From: Flexistipes sp.
GTDB taxonomy: Bacteria > Chrysiogenota > Deferribacteres > Deferribacterales > Flexistipitaceae
Direction: 5' to 3'
Length of the DNA: 64,000 nucleotides
NCBI RefSeq assembly: GCF_036172515.1
Contig: NZ_JAXKVW010000012.1
Coordinates: 17,017 to 81,016 of the forward strand
Shown: positions 19,843-29,233 of the stretch, in pieces
Numbering within the stretch: position 1 is the first letter of the stretch
Layout: each line of letters opens with the position of its first letter
The notes under the pieces: generated by a model
Databases searched by the model: none
What the model was told of the DNA's origin: nothing
The model's input: the letters and a program-made list of their open reading frames with translations, nothing else
Made by a program: the position numbers and the translations under genes

Positions 19843-19967
19843 AAAATCCCTCCAAACCTGTCCAATTATAATTGAATTATCCGATTATACAACTAAAGTT
19901 TTCTGCTGAGGTTGTTAGATTAAGCTAAATATATTATATTAAAGTAAAAACATGAAGGGGGTAGGAA

Positions 19968-20480
19968 ATGCAGCTGCTTGAAGGGATTTTTAAAAGACGA
20001 AGTATAAGAAGTTTTATTAAAGACAAACCTGTGGAAACCGAAAAGATCGAAACACTGTTGAAAGCCGCAATGAGCGCTCCTTCAGCAGGTAATCAACAGC
20101 CGTGGCATTTTATAGTAATCGATGAAAGAGAAATCCTGGATGAAATCCCTGAAATACACCCTTACGCCGGCATGAGCACCTCAGCCCCGCTTGCAATACT
20201 GGTGTGCGGCGATATATCTCTGGAAAAGCATAAAGGTTTCTGGGTTCAGGACTGTGCCGCATCAATTGAAAATATGCTTCTTGCAACCCAGGAAGTAGAC
20301 CTGGAAGCTGTTTGGTGTGGAGTTTATCCGAATGAATCGAGAGCGGAAGCTTTTAAAGAAAAATTTAATCTGCCGAAAAGTGTGTATCCGCTTGGCCTGG
20401 TAGTAATCGGATACTCTGATAAATCTGGTTTTAAAGTGGACAGATACAGAAAAGACAGAATACACAGTAACAGGTGGTAA
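19968..20480 (+). CDS. Nitroreductase family protein
   Basis: A 170-residue FMN-dependent nitroreductase-like protein. The family hallmark RRSIRSF is at 10-16 (FMN phosphate binding) and APSAGNQQPWHF follows at about 38-49. The C-terminal GYSDKSGFKVDRYRKDR is also typical. Such enzymes reduce quinones, nitro compounds or flavins with NAD(P)H. A strong ribosome site (GAAGGGGG) precedes it. It is convergent with the MFS gene with only two bases between them. Confidence 0.85.
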   Translation: MQLLEGIFKRRSIRSFIKDKPVETEKIETLLKAAMSAPSAGNQQPWHFIVIDEREILDEIPEIHPYAGMSTSAPLAILVCGDISLEKHKGFWVQDCAASIENMLLATQEVDLEAVWCGVYPNESRAEAFKEKFNLPKSVYPLGLVVIGYSDKSGFKVDRYRKDRIHSNRW

Positions 20481-20482
20481 TA

Positions 20483-21622
20483 TTATTTTGCCACTTCTCT
20501 GTCTATCATCTGTACAAAGACGAAAGAGATAAGGCTGAGAGCGCTTCCCATTATGAACGGGATTTTATAATTGTATATCCAAAGTATCCCGCCGAATACA
20601 GGCAGGATAACGGCAGCGATATGGTTTATTGTAAATCCGACAGCCATACTCGGTGCAATGTCACCGGGGTCGGCCATTTTTTGGAAAAACGTCCTGATTG
20701 CCAGTGCAAAATTGAAAAATATGTGATCCAGTATATACATGATACCCACAAGAATTTTGCTTTCTGAGAACGCATAAACGAGGAAAATTACAATAAGGCT
20801 GCCGTACTCCAGAGAAAGCACTTTTCTTTCACCGAACCGGTTTACTGCTTTGCCGATTTGCGGGCTTATAAAAAAGTTTATCAGATTATTAAGTACAAAA
20901 AGGGCGGAAACAGTAGTTACACTGTAGTCAAACTTTTTTACAAGCAGAAAGACTGAGAAAGCTACGAAAATCTGTCTTCTGGCACCTGCAAAAAATGTCA
21001 GTACATAGAAAAGCCAGTATTTTTTTCTGAAAATCATTTTTTTATGCTGAGCCGGCATGTCTTTTTTGGTGGGGTCCATGAAAATTGTTATAAAACCCAG
21101 CAAAGCAACAAATATCCCTGCAAACAGAAAAATGGTTTTGTATGTTAAAAAATTGACCACAAAGAATATAACTATACCTATCCCGATACTTGTAATTGCA
21201 GCCAAAGAGCGCAGTTTTCCGAAGACAACAGGAGCTTCGGAAGTGGTAAAGTACTGTAAAGTGAGGGACTGGTTCAGCGTTTCATAGTAATGAAAACCGA
21301 AGGACATAAGAATCGTTGTGAAGATAACCCCCTGAAAAGTGGGTAAGAATCCTGTCATACCGATACCCACGCCGAGCAGAATTATTGATAAAGATGCCAG
21401 TCTGTGTTCGCTGATAAAGAGTAAAATGTAGATGACCAGAAGTGCTAAAAAACCGGGAACTTCTCTGACAGATTGTATTACACCAATATTGAAACCGTTC
21501 AGATGCGCTGTTTCCACAGCGAAGTTGTTGAATATTGTGCGCCATCCCTGCAGACCGGAAAAAGCGGCAATGGTGAGAATCATCAAAAATATATACATTT
21601 TTGTGCTTTCTGTTTTGAACAT
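20483..21622 (-). CDS. MFS transporter
   Basis: A 379-residue protein with 10-12 predicted membrane helices in two halves separated by a basic loop (DPTKKDMPAQHKKMIFRKK). This is the major facilitator layout. No ribosome site is clear in front of the chosen ATG. Substrate unknown. Confidence 0.75.
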   Translation of the reverse strand: MFKTESTKMYIFLMILTIAAFSGLQGWRTIFNNFAVETAHLNGFNIGVIQSVREVPGFLALLVIYILLFISEHRLASLSIILLGVGIGMTGFLPTFQGVIFTTILMSFGFHYYETLNQSLTLQYFTTSEAPVVFGKLRSLAAITSIGIGIVIFFVVNFLTYKTIFLFAGIFVALLGFITIFMDPTKKDMPAQHKKMIFRKKYWLFYVLTFFAGARRQIFVAFSVFLLVKKFDYSVTTVSALFVLNNLINFFISPQIGKAVNRFGERKVLSLEYGSLIVIFLVYAFSESKILVGIMYILDHIFFNFALAIRTFFQKMADPGDIAPSMAVGFTINHIAAVILPVFGGILWIYNYKIPFIMGSALSLISFVFVQMIDREVAK

Positions 21623-21816
21623 AAGGATATGTTTTTAAACCTATTTTAATTTCGGAGCAACAAAAAAATTGTTTAGAAAGAGAAATGGGGAGATTGGGGG
21701 CAGAGAGATGGTGAAGTAGGGAGATAGGGAAGAATAGGCAGGGGCAGAGGAAAACTCTTGAATAAAACATGTTAAAAATATACGTTTACATTCCTATCTA
21801 TTGCATTGGAGGCGGT

Positions 21817-22770
21817 ATGTTAAGACTCAGAAGCTTTATAGAGCTTTATGGACTTCCCAGGATTATTAATAACCAGATCTGGATTGCAGCGGGTTCGATA
21901 ATTGCAGCATTGGGTTATGCGTTGTTCCAGGTACCGTTTAATATCGTGGCAGGCGGCATAGGCGGCATAGGTATTATCATTAATCACTTCACCGGTCTTC
22001 CGGTGGGGGTTTTGTATTTTGTTCTTAACATACCTTTACTTGTAGTGGGTTTTCGCCATCTGGGGAGGTGGCAGTTTTTATTTTCTACACTTTCATCTGT
22101 TATAGTTTTTTCTGTTTTTGCGGATTACTTTGGTTATATACTTCCCGTTACGCTTGAGAAATTTCCCATAACCAATGATCTTCTTCTTAACGCACTTTAT
22201 GGCGGGATTATTTTTGGTATTGGATCAGGTATAATTTTTCGTTTCGGCGGGACAATAGGCGGTACGAGCATAATCGGCAGGATTATCAATAACAAAACGG
22301 GTTTTCCGCTTAGTCAGTCCTATTTTTTCGCTGACGGGTTGATAATATTGACCGCCGGGTTTGTTTTCGGCTGGGAGCTTGCTATGCTTGCTCTGATAAC
22401 ATTGTTTTTTGTAGGATTTGCCAATGATTTTGTTATGGAAGGGGTAAGCCAGGCAAGGACTGTTACCATTATTACTAATAAACCTAATGAACTGAAACAT
22501 GAAATGATGCATAAACTGCGCAGAGGTATCAGCCAATGGAATGTGACAGGAGGGTATTCCAATAAAGAATATACAATGTTGTTTTGTACGGTGAGCAGAT
22601 CCCAGGTACAGGATATAAAAACAATTGTAGCGGAAGTCAATCCGGAGGCTTTTCTGGTAATAGGCGTTGCACAGCAGGCAAGAAACGGACACGGCTTTAA
22701 GTTGCTTAAGGCCGGGAAGAAGAGCAAGAAAAATATAAATGTTGAGGAAACAGCAGAAGAGACCGGTTAG
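21817..22770 (+). CDS. YitT family membrane protein
   Basis: A 317-residue protein with five or six membrane helices in the first 200 residues (glycine-rich VAGGIGGIGIIINHFTGLP) and a soluble C-terminal DUF2179 domain (ARTVTIITNKPNEL...GISQWNVTGGYS). This is the DUF161/YitT architecture; its function is poorly known. I chose the ATG at 21817 because GGAGG lies just in front of it; an ATG at 21769 has no ribosome site. The charged tail (KKSKKNINVEE) is cytosolic. Confidence 0.8.
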   Translation: MLRLRSFIELYGLPRIINNQIWIAAGSIIAALGYALFQVPFNIVAGGIGGIGIIINHFTGLPVGVLYFVLNIPLLVVGFRHLGRWQFLFSTLSSVIVFSVFADYFGYILPVTLEKFPITNDLLLNALYGGIIFGIGSGIIFRFGGTIGGTSIIGRIINNKTGFPLSQSYFFADGLIILTAGFVFGWELAMLALITLFFVGFANDFVMEGVSQARTVTIITNKPNELKHEMMHKLRRGISQWNVTGGYSNKEYTMLFCTVSRSQVQDIKTIVAEVNPEAFLVIGVAQQARNGHGFKLLKAGKKSKKNINVEETAEETG

Positions 22771-22775
22771 AAAAA

Positions 22776-23024
22776 TTATTTATAAAGAATACTGTTGATT
22801 GTTTTCTTTATATCCTCAGGTGAAGTGGCGTCTTTGCAGCATCCGGCCTCAGCATATGGGTCATAATCGGACACCTGGAATATCAGCGATTCTATCAGAT
22901 TCTTTTTTGATTCCATAATTTCCGGTTCTTTCATAATTATTTCTATCTCTCTTGCCAAAAAGTCAGGGAAATCCAGATTATTCTGGGAATATTGAAGAGA
23001 TTCCTTTAGTTTTTCAGCTAACAT
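22776..23024 (-). CDS. Small hypothetical protein
   Basis: An 82-residue acidic helical protein with no match I recognise. It is preceded by a strong ribosome site (GGAAGGAG), which supports it as a real gene. A Cys pair occurs in AEAGCCKDAT. It is convergent with the yitT-like gene, five bases away. Confidence 0.65.
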   Translation of the reverse strand: MLAEKLKESLQYSQNNLDFPDFLAREIEIIMKEPEIMESKKNLIESLIFQVSDYDPYAEAGCCKDATSPEDIKKTINSILYK

Positions 23025-23185
23025 TATTTTCTCCTTCCTGGTTTATTAAAAATAATTTATAATAATTCTCTGAGTTATCAAGACTGTTTTTTTCAATAAA
23101 TGAAAGCGTCTGAATTTCCTACTGCCACGCATTCAAATCGTTAATTTAATAATTTTTGTAGTGTGTTCGGTTGACACTTCAACAA

Positions 23186-23235
23186 CCCTGTTAAATCCAT
23201 CTCATATGGGTTGCCTTTGGCAGCATTTAACAGGG
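23186..23235. repeat. CCCTGTTAAAT hairpin repeat
   Basis: CCCTGTTAAAT and ATTTAACAGGG pair as an 11-bp stem around a variable middle. Other copies are at 13138-13183, 53267-53313 and 63115-63161. It lies between two minus-strand genes, in a 235-base gap with nothing else visible. Confidence 0.75.
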
Positions 23236-23259
23236 TAAACCTTTACTACCCTAATACCC

Positions 23260-24000
23260 CTAACCACCTCCCATTGTGAGTGTTTTTTTCATTAGAACCG
23301 GCTTGTTTGTGGTGAGGTAGTCCAGCCCTATTTCTTGGTATTTTACAGCGGCTTCAGTGTCATCTACAGTCCATACGTTTGTTTTCAGCCCGGCGCTTTT
23401 AGCCAATATTACCATTTGTCTGCATCGATAAAATTCTCCGGAAATCCCCAGTCCGGTTATCCCGTTTTTTACGGCTTCGTTTACTGCGCTCAGGTAATTC
23501 ATATTCGGATTGCGGTCAAGGTCTATAAGTTTGTAGGTTTTTATTTCATGGAAACTGCTCCATATATTTACCAATACCTCAGGCAGAAAACTGATGATGT
23601 TAAGCTTCTTTTTATCAAACGGGAAAATATAAGCTAATTTTTCTTTAAGAGGTTTGATTATTTCTTTTCCGCATTTAATTTCCAGAAAAAGTTCTTTTCC
23701 ATCTTTTGTTGCTTCAACAATTTCTTCAATCACCGGTATTTTGTCAGATATATTTTCAGAATCTTTTTGAAGAGTGCAGTCAAGATTTCTTAAAAAATTA
23801 AAAGAGTATTTGTTTATTTCGTATTCTGCATTTGTTACTCTTTTAGTATTCTCATCGTGGAAGGCCACCACATTTTTATCTGCAGTGAGTCTTATATCAA
23901 CCTCTACTCCGTCAGCGCCGTCAAGCCAGGCCTGTTTTACAGCTGAAACTGTATTTTCCGGCGCTTTCAGATTCGAACCCCGGTGTGCAATTATTTTCAC
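23260..24000 (-). CDS. Glycerophosphodiester phosphodiesterase
   Basis: A 246-residue enzyme that hydrolyses glycerophosphodiesters to glycerol-3-phosphate and an alcohol. The catalytic set is clear: AHRGSNLKAPENT (His, Glu), GVEVDIRLTADK (Glu, Asp), FHDENTKR (second His) and LEIKCGKE. No signal peptide is seen, so it is the cytosolic (UgpQ-like) kind. Single gene; downstream of the radical SAM gene on the same strand. Confidence 0.88.
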   Translation of the reverse strand: MKIIAHRGSNLKAPENTVSAVKQAWLDGADGVEVDIRLTADKNVVAFHDENTKRVTNAEYEINKYSFNFLRNLDCTLQKDSENISDKIPVIEEIVEATKDGKELFLEIKCGKEIIKPLKEKLAYIFPFDKKKLNIISFLPEVLVNIWSSFHEIKTYKLIDLDRNPNMNYLSAVNEAVKNGITGLGISGEFYRCRQMVILAKSAGLKTNVWTVDDTEAAVKYQEIGLDYLTTNKPVLMKKTLTMGGG

Positions 24001-24041
24001 GATTATCCTCTTTATTTGAACTGTAATAAGTAAAGGTACTT

Positions 24042-25307
24042 TTATGTTTCAAATACGGAATCCTCGTCTGTTAGTTCTTTTCTCATTGCCGTTCTGACAC
24101 GGTTCATTCCATCGTAAAATTCGCTCATCATTAGTGAGATGATAAACTCACCCTGTGGTGTCAGACTGTAACCGCCGTTTTTATTTTGTACACATTCGGA
24201 CAGTTTTAAAAGAGAAAATTCCGGCTCGGGAAAAGCTTTGTTGTTAAGGTTAAAACCGAAAAGATCCACAATCATTCTGTATTGTTTTATAGCATGTTTG
24301 CCAAATCTGATATTTTTAACGGCTGAAATTTTGTTATCCTTAATCAATTTGCCGTATTCTTTCAGGGAAAAGGAATTTATATACAGTGTATTGCCGATAA
24401 ATCCGAAAGCTCCCGAACCCAGCCCGATATATTCGTCGTTATCTATTACGTATTCGTCTATAATATCGCCTGTATCTTTGGAGAACGCCCATTGTGTGCG
24501 CTGCTCGTATTTTTTAGTATCCATATTTGTGAGAATAAGCTGAAACAGTTCACTTTCACGCTTATAGCTTTTTGAGCCCTCCCTGTTTTTTATCCCCCAG
24601 TCGCTGTTGGAGGAAAACATCAATGGATAGAATGTTATCTGCTGCGAGCCGGTGGAAAGCACTTTGGAGATATCGTTTATAAGTTCCTCTTTTTTCTGAT
24701 AGGGATAGTTATAAATCATATCTATGTTGACTATCGGAAAATGAGGCATGAGATTTTTAACTTTCTCCAACTGTGATTCTCCGGAGCCGAATTTATCGTA
24801 CCGGCCTATCAGCTTCAGGTAATCATCGTTAAAAGTCTGAATTCCCACAGAAAGTCTGTCTATTCTATCCACTGTGTTTTCAAGAATCGGTGAGGATACA
24901 TGGTCGGGGTCACTTTCACAGGATACCTCTTTTATATCAAAAAGTTCTTTTGCATAATCGATGAGCCCGGCAAGTTCAGCAGGTAAAACCGTCGGAGTTC
25001 CGCCACCGATGTACATAGCCCCGAAATTATAACCTTTTTCATGAATCAGATGCATTTCTTTTTTTAACAGCCTGAAATAAGTTTCGGCGGTTTTTTGGTC
25101 AAAAATAAACTTATGAAATGTACAGTATGTGCAGAAAGAAAAACAAAAAGGAATGTGGAGATATAAAAGCCTCTTTTTATTATCGGGGCATTCGGGAAAA
25201 TCTGCATTGAATTTCTTTGGTTTCAGATAATAACTGCAGGCACTTTTCATAATTTTTGATGCAAAACGGGCCCGGAAATCCATGCGAATTGTATTGTTGT
25301 CAAACAA
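24042..25307 (-). CDS. HemW/HemN-like radical SAM protein
   Basis: A 421-residue radical SAM enzyme. The CX3CX2C cluster motif is CFSFCTYC, followed by the SAM-binding GGGTP (MYIGGGTPTVLP). It resembles the HemN/HemW group (coproporphyrinogen dehydrogenase-like, heme chaperone or heme-utilisation enzymes). I chose a TTG start at 25307 because AGGAGG stands six bases before it. The longer frame would translate through that ribosome site. The exact substrate is uncertain. Confidence 0.82.
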   Translation of the reverse strand: MFDNNTIRMDFRARFASKIMKSACSYYLKPKKFNADFPECPDNKKRLLYLHIPFCFSFCTYCTFHKFIFDQKTAETYFRLLKKEMHLIHEKGYNFGAMYIGGGTPTVLPAELAGLIDYAKELFDIKEVSCESDPDHVSSPILENTVDRIDRLSVGIQTFNDDYLKLIGRYDKFGSGESQLEKVKNLMPHFPIVNIDMIYNYPYQKKEELINDISKVLSTGSQQITFYPLMFSSNSDWGIKNREGSKSYKRESELFQLILTNMDTKKYEQRTQWAFSKDTGDIIDEYVIDNDEYIGLGSGAFGFIGNTLYINSFSLKEYGKLIKDNKISAVKNIRFGKHAIKQYRMIVDLFGFNLNNKAFPEPEFSLLKLSECVQNKNGGYSLTPQGEFIISLMMSEFYDGMNRVRTAMRKELTDEDSVFET

Positions 25308-25459
25308 TATTTTCCTCCTCAAAATAACACTAACCAATTATACATTAGTAGATAATATTATTCAAACTTATAGTTTTCAATTATTCAATTAAGCCGGGAT
25401 GCAGAATATTATTCAACCGTATGTGCAATATTCTTCACGACAGGCGATTATAAATCGAG

Positions 25460-25624
25460 AGCTTTGAATTATGTAATTTTTAAAGTTTTTGGAAGCCGGA
25501 CTTTATTTGTAAGCCAACGGGCTGAGTCCCGCATGCTTGATAATACTGAATTTCAAAACAAACTTTGCCCGGCTAATCGCACCCTTTGGCGGACAAGAGC
25601 GCTCTTCCTGAATTATTCAAAAGT
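25460..25624. mobile_element. Miniature inverted-repeat element
   Basis: Imperfect inverted ends (AGCTTTGAATTAT and AATTATTCAAAAGT) bound about 165 bases. The inside, read on the minus strand, matches bases 49806-49866 (ATTCAGGAAG, GCAAAGTTT, AGTATTATCAAG). It has no transposase. The open frame across it is an artefact. It lies just before a beheaded ABC ATPase. Confidence 0.6.
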
Positions 25625-25683
25625 ATTATATTATTACGTTTATGGCATATTTGGTGCTACTAAACAGGAAAAATGCGGAATAA

Positions 25684-25983
25684 GCGAAGGAATGTCTTGA
25701 CAAAGTGGGGTTTGAGGGAAAGTATGAAAGACTAACCAATCAGTTGTCGGGCGGTGAACAGCAGCGGGTTGCCGTTGCCAGGGCCTTGGTGAAAAAACCG
25801 GAAATCCTTTTTGCCGATGAACCTACGGGCAGCCTGGATGATGAAAACAGCACCGGGATAGCAAACATTTTCAGTCAGCTGAATGAGGAAGGTTATACTG
25901 TTGTTATGGTGACACACGACAGCAGTATAGCTGATTTTGCCCGGAGGAAAATTATGATGAAGGACGGACAGATTGTCGCTTGA
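25684..25983 (+). pseudogene. Truncated ABC ATPase remnant
   Basis: Only the C-terminal half of a LolD/MacB-type ABC ATPase is left. The signature [15 protein letters not shown], Walker [13 protein letters not shown] and switch VTHDSS are intact. The Walker A half is missing: the frame has a stop (TAA) at 25681-25683, where repeat-like sequence joins. It cannot bind ATP normally. Its 3' end overlaps the start of the next kinase gene. Confidence 0.85.
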
Positions 25984-27079
25984 AAAGTATTATATACCAG
26001 GCAGTAAAACCGCAGCTTTAATCTCCATTATTTCCATCTCTGTAATAACCTACCTGCACTTATCCACGCCGGCCGGTTTTCATATAATTCATATAATACA
26101 CTATTATATGCTCTATCTGGCAGTTATTTACACTGCAATGAAATTCGGGTTTTTGGGAGGTTTGGTTTCAGCATTTATAATCACTGTTTTTTATGCTCCC
26201 GGGGTTTATCTTAATCTTTTGGATTTGCAGCATTATCAGGTTAGAAGTTTTGTTGAGATACTTATGATGTATACTTTGGGATTATTTGCCGGATTATATT
26301 CCCAAAGAATCTATTTACAGAACAGCAAGTTGAAACAGACCTATGAACAGCTGGAAAAAAGTATTGAAGAAAAGATAAAAATGGAAAAAGAAATCGCCAA
26401 ATCTGAAAAATTGAGGGTAATGGGGCAGCTATCCGCTGGGATTGCCCATGAAATAAGAAATCCTCTTGCCTCTTTGAAATCCGCGTCAAGAATGCTTAAA
26501 GACGGCAGGAATTCACCTCAGATTCTTGATATTATGATTTCGGAAATAGACAGGCTTAACGCTTTTGTGGAAAGGTTTCTGCAATATGCCAATTTCGGGA
26601 AAATTGAGAATGAAAAAATAAAAGTCTCTTCTTTTTTTGATGAGCTGACAGAGCTGCTCAAGCTTCTTTGTAAAAGCACTGACGATATAGATTTGAAAAT
26701 ACGGAATTATTTGGCTGAAGAATGTTTTATGGAAGGGGATGTGAATAATCTGAAGCAGGTTTTTCTTAATATTTTTTCTAACAGTGTGGAAGAATTGAAA
26801 GGGCAAACGGGCGAGAAAAAACTCCTCTTTGAAGTGGACAGTGACGATGAATATGTGGTTTTTAGAATAAAAGATACGGGGAGTGGAATTCCGGATGAAA
26901 TAAAAGAAAGGATTTACGAACCTTTTTTTACAACCAAAGAGACAGGCACCGGCCTCGGTCTGACAATAACTGCCAAAATTATAAAAGATCATGACGGCAT
27001 TTTGCAAATTGAAAATGACAACGGGGCACATTTTACTATAAAATTTAAGAGGGTGAGTGATGAATATACTGCTGATTGA
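25973..27079 (+). CDS. Sensor histidine kinase (NtrB/AtoS-like)
   Basis: A 368-residue kinase with about four N-terminal membrane helices (to about residue 105), a coiled coil, HisKA with H159 in GIAHEIRNP, and HATPase motifs NIFSNSVEE, DTGSGIP and GTGLGLT. It should phosphorylate the sigma-54 regulator whose gene overlaps its last 20 bases. The start is TTG at 25973, inside the end of the ABC remnant, with AAGGA upstream. The signal sensed by the membrane domain is unknown. Confidence 0.88.
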   Translation: MSLEKYYIPGSKTAALISIISISVITYLHLSTPAGFHIIHIIHYYMLYLAVIYTAMKFGFLGGLVSAFIITVFYAPGVYLNLLDLQHYQVRSFVEILMMYTLGLFAGLYSQRIYLQNSKLKQTYEQLEKSIEEKIKMEKEIAKSEKLRVMGQLSAGIAHEIRNPLASLKSASRMLKDGRNSPQILDIMISEIDRLNAFVERFLQYANFGKIENEKIKVSSFFDELTELLKLLCKSTDDIDLKIRNYLAEECFMEGDVNNLKQVFLNIFSNSVEELKGQTGEKKLLFEVDSDDEYVVFRIKDTGSGIPDEIKERIYEPFFTTKETGTGLGLTITAKIIKDHDGILQIENDNGAHFTIKFKRVSDEYTAD

Positions 27080-28397
27080 AGATAATGAATCTTTGGCAAT
27101 GCTTATCAGAATGATGCTTGAGGATGAAGGCTATGAAATCACTTACTGCTCCCGGGGAGACAGTGCTCTTGAAACGTTTGAAAAAGGTAAGTTTGATGTC
27201 ATAATTACCGACGTTAAGCTGCCCGGGGTCAACGGACATGAAATATTGCACCGTGTTTTATCTGATGATCCGGACGCTTTGGTTATAGTAATAACGGCTT
27301 ACGGGAATATTTCGGATGCTGTAAAGTCTATAAAAGCCGGTGCTTTTGATTATATCGCAAAGCCTTTTGAAAATGAAGATTTGCTGCACACCGTAAATAA
27401 GGCTGCCAGATATAAAGAACTGAAACAGGAAAATACGAACCTGAAGAATTATGTAAGGGACTCTCTCAAACCGCAGATTATAGGAAACAGCAGAAAAATG
27501 CAGGAAGTTCTGGATCTTGCGGGAAAAGTGGCAAATACTGAAGCACCCGTGTTACTGCTGGGCGAAAGCGGCACAGGCAAAGAGCTTATTGCCAGAGAAA
27601 TTCATTTCAGAAGTATGAGAAATAATAATCCTTTTGTTTCAATAAATTGTGCAGCTATCCCTGAAAATTTATTTGAAAATGAGCTGTTTGGTCACAAAAA
27701 AGGTGCTTTTACAGGTGCTGACAGAGATAAAAAGGGTAAAATCACCCAGGCCAACAAGGGAACAATATTTCTGGATGAAATAGGGGAGCTGCCTATGGAT
27801 TCCCTGCAGGCGAAGCTTCTTCGTTTTCTGCAGGAAAAAGAGATAGAACCGGTGGGTTCAAGCAGTGTGGAAAAGGTTGATGTTCGCGTTATTGCAGCAA
27901 CGAACAGAAACCTTGCTGAAATGGTGCGGAAAAATACATTCAGAGAGGATCTATATTACAGATTAAATGTTTTTCCTTTGGAGATACCGCCTTTAAGAGA
28001 GCGGAAAGAGGATCTGCAGAGTTTATGTGAGTTTTTCCTGAAAAAGTACGGTTTTAAAAATGCTGTATTAGACAAAGAAATCCTGCAAAAACTGGCAGCA
28101 TACAGCTGGCCGGGTAACGTGCGTGAGCTTGACAATATTATTTACAGAATGACGATTCTGTCAAAAAACGGACAGCTGGATCCTTCCGTTATTCCAGGGA
28201 GTGAAAGCAATGATATAAGAAGCTGTCTTGACCTTGATCTGCCTGATGACTATTTTGATCTGGTAAATTTCGAAAAAAATATTATTCTCAGATCGCTTGA
28301 AAAATTCGACGGGAATAAAACCCAGGTGGCAAAATATCTATGCATTCCAAGACATGTTCTTTTATACAGGCTGGAAAAATACGGGATAAAAGATTGA
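27060..28397 (+). CDS. Sigma-54-dependent response regulator
   Basis: A 445-residue NtrC-type activator: receiver domain with phospho-acceptor D51 (IITDVKLPG), AAA+ domain with Walker A GESGTGKE, sigma-54 contact loop GAFTGA and DEIGELP, and a Fis-type helix-turn-helix at the end (GNKTQVAKYLCIPRHVLLYR). The ATG at 27060 has GAGGG at a better distance than the adjacent GTG. It acts with the overlapping kinase gene. No clear sigma-54 promoter (TGGCAC-N5-TTGC) was seen in the window, so its targets probably lie elsewhere. Confidence 0.92.
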   Translation: MNILLIEDNESLAMLIRMMLEDEGYEITYCSRGDSALETFEKGKFDVIITDVKLPGVNGHEILHRVLSDDPDALVIVITAYGNISDAVKSIKAGAFDYIAKPFENEDLLHTVNKAARYKELKQENTNLKNYVRDSLKPQIIGNSRKMQEVLDLAGKVANTEAPVLLLGESGTGKELIAREIHFRSMRNNNPFVSINCAAIPENLFENELFGHKKGAFTGADRDKKGKITQANKGTIFLDEIGELPMDSLQAKLLRFLQEKEIEPVGSSSVEKVDVRVIAATNRNLAEMVRKNTFREDLYYRLNVFPLEIPPLRERKEDLQSLCEFFLKKYGFKNAVLDKEILQKLAAYSWPGNVRELDNIIYRMTILSKNGQLDPSVIPGSESNDIRSCLDLDLPDDYFDLVNFEKNIILRSLEKFDGNKTQVAKYLCIPRHVLLYRLEKYGIKD

Positions 28398-28506
28398 TAT
28401 TCAAAAGAGCGTTGAACTGTTCGGTAGTGTATTGGTTACCTGTATACTGTTGAATGATTATCATCTCTGCAACGCTAACAAGCTTTGCCCGATGATTCGG
28501 GTGAGA

Positions 28507-28932
28507 TTAAATAATAAAATTTACGACTTTTCTGTCATCCTCAAGCATTTTCAGTATATCTTCAAAAGTCATGTTTTTTAAAATATTTGCTATTTCCGAG
28601 TTGAGGCTGTTGAATATGGATTTCAAAAGACAGTTCTCATTTTCAATGTATTTCTCACAGTTGAAGATTTCCACATTGCTTTCGGTTATTTTGATGATAT
28701 CATACATAGATATCTCTTCTACGCTTTTCGAGAGAAAAAATCCTCCCTTTGCTCCCTTCTTTGAATCCACAATGCCCGATGATCTGAGCTCCGACAGCGA
28801 AATTTCAAGAAACCTTTTGGGGATACCGTGCTTTTCAGCAATTTTGGATACTTTTACGGCTTCCCCCTTCGGAGAATTAGCCAGCTCAACAATTGCCATT
28901 ATAGAATAAACTGTTTTGGCAGTAACGTTCAT
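28507..28932 (-). CDS. Rrf2 family transcriptional regulator
   Basis: A 141-residue winged-helix repressor of the Rrf2 group (MNVTAKTVYSIMAIVELA, IAEKHGIPKRFLEISLSEL, KGAKGGFFLSK). Members such as IscR, NsrR and RirA bind an iron-sulfur cluster with three Cys; this one shows only two in the usual place (FNCEKYIENENC), eight residues apart. It may thus be cluster-free, like CymR, or use another ligand. The start at 28932 has GAGG in front; the longer frame adds 23 atypical residues. It is divergent from cooS. Its upstream region has AAATATCAT, also seen in the cooS and metY upstream blocks. Confidence 0.88.
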   Translation of the reverse strand: MNVTAKTVYSIMAIVELANSPKGEAVKVSKIAEKHGIPKRFLEISLSELRSSGIVDSKKGAKGGFFLSKSVEEISMYDIIKITESNVEIFNCEKYIENENCLLKSIFNSLNSEIANILKNMTFEDILKMLEDDRKVVNFII

Positions 28933-29038
28933 GTTAACCTCTTTTTTTTTGTTAACTACACTAAATTGATGATATTTAATTTTAAAGAAAAAGACAAGCA
29001 AAAATTTAAATTTAGGTGGAAAACCATAATAAGCTAAC

Positions 29039-29192
29039 TCAAGTTTCGCACTTGCAACTATTGAGAGCTTTGCACAATGTGCTTTTTTGTGTTTTGGAAG
29101 TGGGTAGCACCAGCCGGAGGCTGGTAAATATGTTTAACATTCTATATATTCGCTAGAAGCGAATGCTAGACAAAACTAAGTGCAAAACTTGA
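29039..29192. mobile_element. 154-bp element with TCAAGTTT-type inverted ends
   Basis: Ends TCAAGTTTCGCACTT (29039-29053) and AAGTGCAAAACTTGA (29178-29192) are inverted repeats with one mismatch. The inside holds the TAAATATGTTTAACATTCTAT core with two hairpins (29101-29171; CACCAGCC/GGCTGG and TTCGCT/AGCGAA). The same kind of ends bound the element at 53159-53353, with a different interior. It lies between the Rrf2 gene and cooS. Confidence 0.7.
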
Positions 29193-29233
29193 TAACTAAT
29201 AATAAAAGAGAACAGCAGAAAGTTTCTTTTTGA

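Noticed and set aside
20474..20767. 97-residue plus-strand frame after the nitroreductase gene
   Set aside because: Antisense to the MFS transporter, whose membrane helices are convincing.
25464..25700. 78-residue plus-strand open frame before the ABC remnant
   Set aside because: It covers a miniature inverted-repeat element and has no ribosome site; the frame does not join the ABC ATPase frame.
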